Origin: Cafeteria roenbergensis
Lineage: Eukaryota; Sar; Bigyra; Bicosoecida; Cafeteriaceae
Reading direction: 5' to 3'
Assembly (NCBI GenBank): GCA_008330645.1
Contig: VLTN01000037.1
Coordinates: 186,001-250,000, forward strand
Length of the DNA stretch: 64,000 nt
Shown here: positions 56,570 through 64,000 of the stretch, one piece after another
Position numbering within the stretch: position 1 is the first letter of the stretch
Layout of the letters: every line of letters starts with the position of its first letter
The notes under the pieces: model-generated
Told to the model about the DNA's origin: nothing
Seen by the model: the letters and a program-made list of their open reading frames with translations, nothing else
The model's database searches: none
Made by a program: the position numbers and the translations under genes

Positions 56570-57617
56570 CTGTTGCTGACGCTGCTGCTGCAGCTGCTGC
56601 CCCCGCGGCTGCTGACTGCGAGCCGCCGCTGGAGGAGGACGAGGCAGGCGGGCAGCGGTCGGCGGCGCGTCGAGGGGTCGCCGGAGCACCGGCCGGGGGC
56701 GCAGCGGCTGCTCCGGTGCCCGGTGGGGGGCCCGCGCGCTGCGCCGCGGGGCTGCGCCCAGCGCGACCGGCGCCGCGGCCGGGGCTGCATTGGGCAGCGC
56801 CTGGTTCTCCGGCAACCTCGGGCCTGCCGCTGGCGCTGTGAGCTGCGCCGCTGGCGTCTCCCGGTGGGACCAAGCACCGCGTGGGTGCTGTGGCCGCGGA
56901 CGCGGCGGTGGAGAGGGAGGAGGATCTCTGCGACGCGCGGGGAGGCTGTGGGGTGGATGGCGCCTCGGGCTGCGTCGACGGCTCGGAAGCCTCCTGTCCG
57001 GGCATGCCGCCGCGTGCAGCCCGCACGCCCGCGCAAGCAACGGGCCTGTCCTCGACCGCCGCATCGAGCGCTCCGGGTGGCAACCCTGCCGCGGGTGGCG
57101 CGGCCAGCGGCGAGGGCCCCAGAGCGGGCTGGGAGGGTGCTTTCCCGAGAGCGGGGGTCGACGGCGCGCGAGGCGAGCCGGCTGGGCCGCGCTGCGCTTG
57201 CGCCGATGCGGCAGACGCAGCCCGAGGGGGGCGGGGTGGCGGCAATGCCACGACGCGAAACACAAGGCGGCCGTGGCGGCCGTCGAGCGCCACCGTGCCG
57301 CCCTCTGCCAGCGTTGAGGACTGGAGGGGCGCAAGCACGAGGCTCTCCGCCGCCCCCGTGGCTGAGACGCGCAGCGGAACGCGCGACGAGAGGCCCGCGA
57401 CTCGCACTTGGACCGCGGGGGCGGTGCGGACCAGGGTGAAGCGCGCGTGCTTGCGCGCCACATGTAGCGCCGTGATTTTCCACTCCGCCGACCGCCCGAC
57501 CACAACCGGAGAGTCGGCCCTGATCGGAACAGGAGCCGCGTCCTCGCCGAGCGCTGTCCGGTGCGCCAGCCCTGCAGCTACGTCGGTCTCTCGGGTTACC
57601 CACTCGAGCGCGGCCAT
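54279..57617 (-). CDS. FHA-RING-PHD protein (PHRF1-like ubiquitin ligase candidate)
   Basis: A 1112-aa single-exon protein. N-terminal residues about 30-130 look like a forkhead-associated fold ([40 protein letters not shown]). A C3HC4 RING lies near residue 396 ([30 protein letters not shown]). A PHD finger lies near residue 511 ([42 protein letters not shown]). RING followed by PHD is the PHRF1 arrangement; PHRF1 is a nuclear E3 ligase that reads histone marks and binds RNA polymerase II. An N-terminal FHA is, as far as I recall, not part of animal PHRF1; it suggests phospho-Thr recognition as in CHFR or RNF8. The remainder is low complexity: polyglycine, polyalanine, acidic/Ser runs and an Arg/Gly-rich C-terminus. 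Nuclear function is inferred. Confidence 0.88.
55028..55076 (-). repeat. Hexamer run encoding polyglycine
   Basis: A CCGCCA/GCCACC hexamer repeated about eight times on the + strand, encoding a run of about eighteen glycines (with neighbouring Gly codons) in the FHA-RING-PHD protein. Confidence 0.93.
56533..56604 (-). repeat. CTG-type triplet run encoding polyalanine
   Basis: Imperfect CTG repeats on the + strand, interrupted by GTTG and ACG, read as GCA/GCG alanine codons upstream of the RING finger. A second, CTG/CCG-rich alanine run lies at about 55313-55362. Confidence 0.9.
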
Positions 57618-58290
57618 CGCCGTGCTCCGCCTCCTCCGGGAATCGCGGACGGATCCTCCGCTGGCTGCCCCACGGGGCGGCCCAAGCGTGGACCGTCCGC
57701 CACAACTGCGGTGGAAATGCCTCAGCCCAGAGCGTCAGTGCCGCGTGCAGGCTGCGCTCGAGATTGAACGGCCCGCCCCGCTGGCAGAGCCAACCGCCAA
57801 GCCCGCCAAACCCATGTGCGGGGCCACCGCCCCTCAGCGCGGCCCTTGACGACGGCTGTCTCAAGACTTTGCAGCTGGCGCGTGCCATTATCCCCGGTGG
57901 GGGCTGCACTTGCCACGCGGCCCAAGCGGCAGTGCCGCAGCCTGTGAATGGGGCCGGGCAGTTGATGCTGCTGGCGTGTTGCGGAGCCCCTTGCCGCGAG
58001 GCGCACGACCAAGGCCTGAGGCGCACGACCAGAGGCAAGATCAGGGCAACGCAGTTGGCTTCGGGTCGAGCGGTGGGACAGCTCCCTCAAGCCTTGGGGC
58101 GCATTAACAAGCAGGCACAGTTTGAGGCACTGGCACTTGCTCGTGTTGCGCCGTTTGCGTTTGTCAGCATCATTGGTCCGGGACGCAAAGCACAACTGCC
58201 CAGGGCCCGTGCGCTCCCTGGCACACGCACCAACAAGCTGATTGGGGCGATGGGCCCGGCTGCCCCGCTGCACTCAGCTTGCAAGCCGCG
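57618..58290. promoter_or_regulatory. Longest spacer, between TRAPPC12 and FHA-RING-PHD
   Basis: 673 bases between a minus-strand stop (58291) and a minus-strand start (57617). It must hold the TRAPPC12 3' end and the promoter of the FHA-RING-PHD gene. It is noticeably less GC-rich than coding sequence in the part around 58080-58180. It has a near-perfect 14-base direct repeat (GAGGCGCACGACCA, near 57999 and 58018). ORFs of 183 and 361 aa cross it, but neither has recognisable content. A non-coding RNA or upstream exon cannot be excluded. Confidence 0.45.
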
Positions 58291-60825
58291 CTACGACGCC
58301 CCGGCCGCAAAGTGTGCGACTCCGAACCGCGCCGCGACCGCTCGCAAGGCGTCCTTGTCCCGCTTGGCTTCCCGGGGTGCGCGGCTCAGGTCGATGAGCG
58401 TGAACGCTGCATACACCGTGTCGGCGCGCATGGTCACCGGGGGCGCCGCCACAAGGAAGCCCCTAAGCATCTCCGCGGCGTCGGCCGGCTGGCCGTGGTG
58501 CAGCCGGCACAGCGCCATCCCGGCCACAGCCGCACGCACAAGCCCGCCCCGCTCAGCCGCCGCATCCAGGGCGCCGGCCTTGCTTGCGCCGGGCCACCCA
58601 ACCACCTCGTCGTCGCCCGCTGCGGGCAGCGCGCCAGCCACGCACGCCCAGCCTCGCTGCACTTGCAGAAAGCCTGGCCGCTTCGACGGCGCCCCCGCCC
58701 CCGCCCCCGCCGCCACCCGCTCGCACCCGCCCTCGTCGCCGGACAGCGCCAGCTCTGCCGAAAGCGCGAAGAGCCTTCCAGCGGTTGCGGCAGAGCCGCG
58801 GTCGGCCAGCAGGAGCCCAGCGAGCGACGCGGCAACGGCCGCCAGCTGAGCCGGCGAGGTGGCCTCCGGCTCGCGCAGGGACGCTGCAGCCGCCTCCACC
58901 GCCTTGCTTCCAGTGCCCCACCCGTCAGCCGGCTCACCGCCTGCAGCGGCGCCAACGGCCCTCAGCAGCGTTGCGAGCGACGTCCCCGCCAGCGCCGCAG
59001 CAGCCCCGAGGGCGGTGCCCGCAGCCTCCACCGCCCCTGCCGCGATGGCCGCATCGGCCTCCGCACGCAGCAGCATCTGGCCGGCTGCCAGCCTGGCAGG
59101 GCCGGACGCAAGGCTCAGCCACGCCGGAAGGATTGCGCCCGGCGGCGCAGCCGCGGCAGCGTCCTCCGCCTCCGCTGAAGCCGCGAGCCAAGCCTGTCCT
59201 GCGGCGTCCCAGGCATGCCCGGCCGAGGCGGCGGCAGCGGCGGCGGCAGCTGGAGCAGGAGCAGAGTCAGGCGAGGCGCCCCCACCGTCGGCGCCCCCAT
59301 CGCCAGCGGCCCCGCCGTCGGCGCCGGCTCTCTGCCGTGCCGCCGCCGCCGCAGCTGCCGCCGCCGCAGCTGCCGCCCAGCCGAGAAGGTCCGACACTTC
59401 GGAAGCGGAGGCCCCTGCCGCCCGCAGCGCCGCTGCCTGGGAGAGTGTTGCAAGCGTCCATGCCCCCAGCAGGCAGTCCGCCACCGCGGTAGTGGGCGCA
59501 TCGGCGGCGCCTGGGGCGCCTGGGGCGCCGGCGGCCCCCGCGACGGCGCCGCCTGATGCGCCCTCCGTGGCTGGCTGCACTGGCACCGCCGTGGACGCCG
59601 CGAGGGCCGCGCAGGGGGCCTGCGCGATTGCGTCGGCGAGCTCCGATAGGCGCGTCAGTGCCAAGCCCGGATCCCCTGCGCGCATGGGCAGCGCGGCGTG
59701 AAGGAGGGCGATCTGGACGGGAAGGCGACCCGCCGCTGATGCCGGGGGGGCTTCCGGTGAGTCGGGCCTCGCGCCGAAGCACAGCTGGGCGTAGGGGGCT
59801 GGGGCGCTGGGGGCTGGGGTGGCGCCCCCGCCGTGGGTTGGCGGGGCCAATGCGGCCGGGGCCTCGGCAACGAGAGCGTCGAGAACGGTCGCGGTCTGGG
59901 CGGGCGTGGCCGTGAATGCCGCTGCGCGGGCGAGGAGGAGGAGGCGGGCGAAACCGCCGTCTGGCCCGGAGAGCGGGGCGGTCGACGGCCGCTGGGCGAT
60001 GTCATGGGGCGAGTGGGGCGGGAGGGCGTGTCCCGGCGCGGGAGCGAGAGACGCCAGTGCCGCTGCGACGTCGGACCAGGCCCCTGCGGCCGCTGCTGCC
60101 GCCGCGTCGGCGTCGGTGCCGGACGCGTCGCAGGCCACTGGTCGGGGCTCAGCGGGCGGTGCGGGGCCCACGGCCGCTGCTGCGCCCGAGGCGGGCCACG
60201 ATCCGGTCCGGGCTGCGGTAGTGAGGTTCGCGAGCCGAAGGCCGAGGCGGAGGCCAGTGGAGGGATCGGTGGAGGGATCGGTGGAGGGATCGGCCGAGGG
60301 GGCCGCGGCGGAGGATACGGAGCGGAGGTGCAACCAGCGGTCGGCCATCGCAGCGGGGCCGAGAGACCCCTCGCGGAGGCTCAGGAAGCCGCCGCCGCCT
60401 GCTTCCGTCGGGGCGTCCAGGGTCCGAGAGGCCGCCGCTCCCAGCCGCTGGGAAGGGGGCAGGCCGCCGCGCGGCGCCTCCGCGGGCCTGGCTGCCGCGG
60501 TGCCTCTCGCCGGCCCGGCCACAGCCGCGCCCGACGCCGAGATTGGCGTCGCCTGGCCTGGCACAGGCGCTGCGGGAGCTGCCGACGAGGGCGGGCGGCC
60601 GGTCAGGAACGGATTCGCCTCCGGCGGCGCCGCCCGGCTCAGCGGATCATCGCTCGTGAGGGTGCCCCGCAGGACGCGAGCAGTAGTGCTGCTCGAGCTG
60701 CGGGAGCGAGCACGAAACACTGGAACAGGCAAGAAGCGCGTGTTGGCTCGGCGGGCGCCGGGCCCGGACCCCTGCAAATGCGAGCGGCGCGGCAGCGGGC
60801 GCCCTCACCTCGGCTGGTGGGCCAT
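58291..60825 (-). CDS. TRAPPC12: TRAPPC12 homologue (TRAPPIII tethering complex subunit)
   Basis: Proposed exons 60825-60809 and 60697-58291 give 807 aa. The 17-nt first exon encodes MAHQP plus two bases. Splicing joins it to SSSTTARVLRGTL, which resembles the ATRxVL motif before the TPR part of TRAPPC12. The diagnostic segment LPVQIALLHAALPMRAGDPGLALTRL parallels VPFSMRLLHAEL ... LGNPQESLDRL of the animal protein. The end (TVYAAFTLIDLSRAPREAKRDKDALRAVAARFG) matches the final helices before its C-terminus. Between these, Ala/Gly-rich TPR-like helices are hard to delimit. An early NPF (EANPFLTG) might be a sorting or binding motif. TRAPPC12 helps the TRAPPIII complex in ER-Golgi and autophagosome membrane traffic in the cytosol. 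It is divergently transcribed from DCAF7. Confidence 0.85.
60698..60808 (-). other. Proposed TRAPPC12 intron 1 (111 bp)
   Basis: The donor is CCGAG/GTGAGG and the acceptor CTCCCGCAG after a pyrimidine-rich tract, phase 2 on both sides. The downstream frame has no usable ATG before conserved sequence, only a TTG at 60777 that sits inside this intron. Confidence 0.8.
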
Positions 60826-61129
60826 GGCTGGTCCAAGGGCGGTCCGCTCGGCGGGGAACGGCCGCGCTGCGCCCGGCCGCCGCGGCGGGAAGCCGCTCGC
60901 ACTCGCGCGCGCGCGCGTGCTTGGGTGGGGCGCCCGGAGGCAGTTCGCCGCTAGCCGCTGGCTCTGCCGGCAAGGACGCACCGTTGCTGCCGGCGGCTTC
61001 CGCGTTCACTCTCCGTGCCCCGAGCGCGGCAGCACCGGCCGCCACTCCGTGCCTTTGGCCCTGATTGGCCCCTCGCGCGAAGCAGGGCGCCCTCTGCAGC
61101 CAGGCCAGCGCCAGCGCGGAACAGCAAGC
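60826..61129. promoter_or_regulatory. Bidirectional promoter region, TRAPPC12 / DCAF7
   Basis: 304 bases between two proposed ATGs pointing outward. It contains a 15-base alternating CG/TG tract (60904-60918) and a CCAGC-rich stretch just before the DCAF7 start. A CGATTGG-like (CCAAT-type) element near 61062 (CTGATTGGCC) is possible but unproven. Confidence 0.45.
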
Positions 61130-62610
61130 ATGGCGGCCGCGATGGGGGCTTCCAGCGGCTCGGCCATGACCAGCACCGCTGCCGGCGCCACCACCGGCGC
61201 CGCAGACGCCACCGGGGTCAACTCCAAGGAAATTCACACCTACCAGGCGCCGTGGATGGTTTACGGCCTCGCGGCAAGCCTCAAGGAGGGCAGCGACTAC
61301 TCTTTTCGCTACGCCATTGGGTCGTTCATCGAGGAGTACTCGAACAAGGTGATGGTGAGACCCCCCTCCGCCGCCCGCGGGCAGCAATGCTGCGAGCCGT
61401 CGCAGCTCACGTGCCGTGCAGCGGGCGCGTCGCCTCTGCGCCAGCCGCTGCGCCTGCCCCCTTGAGCGCGGCAGAGTGCAAGCGCTGACGGCGAGCGCCC
61501 TCGGCCACGCAGCCCGCCTCCGCTCGACCGGCGCTGGTCCCCGCGCTCGCAGGTGGTGCAACTGGACGAGTCCACGGGAGAGTTCGTGACGAAAGGGTCG
61601 TTCGACCACCCGTACCCGACGACCAACATTCAGTGGGCGCCCAAGTCCCTCGCTGCCCGCCGCGACATGCTCGCCACCACCGGCGACTTCCTTCGCCTCT
61701 GGGAGGTCAAGGACAGCGGCCAGGTGGACTTTGTGTCGCTCCTGAACCCGAACAAGAACTCCGAGTACTGCGCCCCGCTCACCTCGTTCGACTGGAACCT
61801 CACCGATGAGAACATGGTGGGCACCTCCTCCATCGACACCACCTGCACCATCTGGGACATCAACGTCGAGAAGGTGCGCACGCAGCTCATCGCCCACGAC
61901 AAGGAGGTGTACGACATTGCATTCGCCACGGGCAAGCACATCTTCGGCACCGTGGGCTCCGACGGCTCTCTTCGCCTCTTCGACCTGCGCTCCCTGGAAC
62001 ACTCCACCATCATGTACGAGTCGCCCGACGCCACCCCCCTCCTGCGCCTCCGCTGGAACCTGATGGACCCCAACTACATCGCCTGCGTCACAATGGATTC
62101 CTCCACGGTGATCGTGCTGGACATCAGGATGCCCGCCACGGCCGCCGCGACCCTCCGCACGCACACCGCCGCCGCAAACTGCCTCGCGTGGGCGCCCCAC
62201 AGCTCCTGCCACCTCTGCAGCGGCGCCGACGACAACCAAGCCCTCATCTGGGACCTTGCCAGCCTGCCCAAGTCCGTGGAGGGTGAGCCTCGCGCGCCAG
62301 CCGCTGGGCGCCGCCTGTCGCACGCACGCCGCCGCCACCCTCGCCCGACTGCGTTGAGGCCGCGACTCGTCTGCTTGGCCCTGCCCAGCGCGATTCAGCG
62401 ACCCGCCGCAACCGCCGCTGCCGCCGCTGTCGTCACCGCTGCCGCCGCCGCCACCCACGCCGCCCCGCCTCACGCCCGCTCTCGCCCCCCGCAGACCCTA
62501 TCCTCGCCTACGGCGCCGAGCGTGAGATCAACAACCTCGTCTGGCCGCGCTCCAACCCTGACTGGGTCACAGTGGCGTTCGACGACAAGCTGCAGGTGCT
62601 GCGGGTGTAG
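61130..62610 (+). CDS. DCAF7: DCAF7/WDR68 homologue (WD40 adaptor, TTG1/LWD family)
   Basis: Three exons (61130-61354, 61553-62282 and 62495-62610) give 356 aa, close to human DCAF7 (342). The match is nearly continuous: [135 protein letters not shown] and finally [18 protein letters not shown] ... LQVLRV. The protein is a seven-bladed WD40 propeller. The family acts as a scaffold for DYRK/HIPK kinases and as a CUL4-DDB1 substrate receptor in animals, and in plants with MYB/bHLH factors. Location is probably nuclear and cytosolic. The N-terminal 30 residues are Ala/Thr-rich and not conserved. Confidence 0.98.
61355..61552 (+). other. DCAF7 intron 1 (198 bp)
   Basis: The donor is ATG/GTGAGA and the acceptor GCTCGCAG, phase 0. 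Splicing gives NKVM-VVQLDES, the exact spacing of the family block NKVQVVGLDEES. Confidence 0.97.
62283..62494 (+). other. DCAF7 intron 2 (212 bp)
   Basis: The donor is GAGG/GTGAGC and the acceptor CCCCCCGCAG, phase 1. It rebuilds [11 protein letters not shown], the conserved start of the last blade. The intron includes a run of CCGCCG triplets. Confidence 0.97.
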
Positions 62611-63191
62611 GCCCGCGCCCACGCCGACGGACGGGCCGGCTGACAGGGCGCGCCTCGCTGCTCCCGCGCCCGGCACGGCGGCCCAGCCGCGCCTGGCCGG
62701 CCAACGCAGCAACGCCGGGCTGCGGAGGAGGGGTTCGTGGCGCAACCAGCGGTCGCTGCCGGTGCCGCGCCAGCCCGGACCGGCCTGGCCAGGACCACGC
62801 GCGGAACGGCTCTGCGGCCGAGCGGGCCCTGCCTGCGCGGCATTCCGCTGGGCGGCATGAGGACGACGGCGCAGTGCCTGAGCCGCGAGCGCGACCTTTG
62901 CGGAGGCGGGGCCCCGAACGGCATGCTCGCTCCGACCAGCGCGGTGGTCCGCCCTGGGAGGCTGTACCAGTGCCAGTGTCTGTTTCGGCGACTGTGTCAG
63001 TGTCAGTGTCTGTGTGTGAGTGTGAGTAGGAGTGCTGTGCGGGGCTGAGCTTGAGCGTCGTGCAGGAGACCACTGCGCAAAACCCAGCATTCGTTTCGTG
63101 CCCCAGCCAGAGTGGCCCGCTGCTGCAGCTCGCGAAACCGCACTGAGGGCCCGGGTATCATCGCCTTGCACGCGCCGTGGCGCACTGCTTG
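62611..63191. other. Convergent spacer with CAGTGT / TG repeats
   Basis: 581 bases between DCAF7 (+) and the right-edge gene (-). It contains an imperfect CAGTGT/CTGTGT/GAGTGT simple repeat at about 62969-63027. The rest is GC-rich with no recognisable ORF content. Confidence 0.6.
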
Positions 63192-64000
63192 CTACAAGTC
63201 TTCGTCGATGTCCACCGCCTTGAGGCCGCTGCGCCGCACCGCCTCCTCCCGCGCGGTGCCGTGCTCGACCATGTCTCTGGCCGCGGCCATCGCTTTCCGG
63301 AGCACAGCGTCCATGTAGCGGTTCGCGGAGGCCACTTCTGGGTCCCTTTCGAGCGCCTCCTCTGCCTCTTCGGCCGCCTCTTCGTCCAAACCCATGGCCT
63401 CGCAAACCATGCCAAGCGCACCGGGTAGCGTGCCCATCAGCCCGTTCTGGACCTCGACCATGCCCGCCTCCTCCCCGCTGGAGGCCGCGGCCTCCACCAC
63501 TTGCTCCGCCTCAACAAGCACCAGCGCTGCCTGGACGCGGGCCACTTTGCGGGTCATGGCAGCCAGCGTCGGAGCATCCACGCTGCGCGACAGCGGCCGG
63601 GCCGGCGGCGCAGCGGGGGGAGTGCGACCCGCGGGCCGAACGGCAGCCTGCAGGGCCTGTGTGACCATTGGCTGCAGGGGCGACCGAGACCCAGGGCTGG
63701 AAGGAAGCATGCCGTGCTGCGCCAGCCACTGGCCAATGGCCGCGTGCGACGGCCCGGCGGCAGGCTGCCTCGCCCCGGGCGCGCCATCAACAGGCCGCCC
63801 CGCAGCCACCGCCGCGCGGGCGCGCAGGACGCTGACGCCAACCTTTGCTGCGCGCAGCGCAGCCGGGCCAGCAGACACGCCCTTCCGCTGCAGAAGCGCT
63901 TGCATGGCGGCCTCGTATTCCTCCACGCTTGCCGAGGCGGCCGCCGCGCCAGCGCTCGCGGCAGCTGAGGCCGCCGACGAGCCTGCCACCACGCCACCAG
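63192..64000 (-). CDS. Unknown protein, C-terminal part (runs off the right edge)
   Basis: The frame is open from the window edge (64000) to a stop at 63192, about 269 codons; no convincing ATG is seen near the edge, so the 5' end is probably outside. I do not recognise the family. It has an Ala-rich start, then VEEYEAAMQALLQRKG, and a Pro/Ala-rich linker (around 63580-63780). The C-terminal 130 residues are conserved-looking and helical: AAMTRKVARVQAALVLVEAE, NGLMGTLPGALGMVCEAMG, an acidic stretch, then NRYMDAVLRKAMAAARDMVEHG, ending in GLKAVDIDEDL. The acidic tail and amphipathic helices would suit a coiled-coil or adaptor protein. No catalytic motif, signal peptide or TM segment is seen. 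Confidence 0.7.
   Translation of the reverse strand, partial: GGVVAGSSAASAAASAGAAAASASVEEYEAAMQALLQRKGVSAGPAALRAAKVGVSVLRARAAVAAGRPVDGAPGARQPAAGPSHAAIGQWLAQHGMLPSSPGSRSPLQPMVTQALQAAVRPAGRTPPAAPPARPLSRSVDAPTLAAMTRKVARVQAALVLVEAEQVVEAAASSGEEAGMVEVQNGLMGTLPGALGMVCEAMGLDEEAAEEAEEALERDPEVASANRYMDAVLRKAMAAARDMVEHGTAREEAVRRSGLKAVDIDEDL

Noticed and set aside
57764-58849. 361-aa plus-strand ORF crossing the TRAPPC12 3' end
   Set aside because: Its second half is antisense to TRAPPC12 and its first half is featureless.
60346-60777. TTG at 60777 or ATG at 60348 as the start of TRAPPC12
   Set aside because: TTG is an unlikely eukaryotic start and lies in the inferred intron; the ATG at 60348 would discard the ARVLRGTL and NPF region. 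Neither is strictly excluded.
1-64000. Virus-derived or mobile elements (Polinton/virophage-like, LTR, LINE, transposase)
   Set aside because: No capsid, integrase, reverse transcriptase or transposase motif, no long terminal repeats and no large low-GC island were seen in any frame.

Overview
This is a nuclear genomic window from a flagellated, GC-rich unicellular eukaryote. The evidence is protein-coding genes without operon structure, nine inferred spliceosomal introns (every one GTGAG...GCAG), a full axonemal dynein heavy chain, an ARMC2 homologue and other eukaryote-only proteins (TRAPPC12, SKI3/TTC37, DCAF7, COA6, polycystin-1-like). High GC, giant intronless ORFs, short spacers (about 0.13-0.7 kb) and introns near gene starts suggest a compact free-living protist. 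A bicosoecid stramenopile such as Cafeteria is my best guess, but this is inference from genome style, not proof. I saw no virus-derived element, retroelement, tRNA, rRNA or CRISPR array.

Layout, left to right: the 3' end of a ubiquitin-specific protease (2-304, +); a 3732-aa polycystin-1-like surface protein carrying a 36-bp minisatellite (797-11995, +); an intronless axonemal dynein heavy chain (12195-25235, -), head-to-head with an ankyrin-repeat protein (25587-28112, +); a TIPE(TNFAIP8)-like/RGS-like fusion (28346-30661, +); an internally duplicated two-pore-domain cation channel (31155-34244, -), head-to-head with ARMC2 (34547-39433, +); SKI3/TTC37 (39753-45305, +); an NPF/FG-motif protein (45826-47128, -); a ChaC glutathione-cleaving domain fused to fungal-type cystathionine gamma-synthase (47264-50215, -); low-molecular-weight tyrosine phosphatase (50657-51157, -), head-to-head with a SMYD-type SET/MYND protein (51350-53275, +); COA6 (53542-53965, +); an FHA-RING-PHD protein (54279-57617, -); TRAPPC12 (58291-60825, -), head-to-head with DCAF7/WDR68 (61130-62610, +); and a 5'-truncated unknown gene at the right edge (63192-64000, -).

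The loosely shared themes are cilia (dynein heavy chain, ARMC2, probably the polycystin-like protein) and housekeeping (RNA decay, ER-Golgi tethering, cytochrome oxidase assembly, sulfur metabolism). The strongest candidates for something undescribed are the domain fusions: TIPE-RGS, ChaC-CGS, FHA-RING-PHD and the duplicated channel. The very uniform introns let several short first exons be placed, and these restore conserved N-terminal motifs that a longest-ORF annotation would miss.
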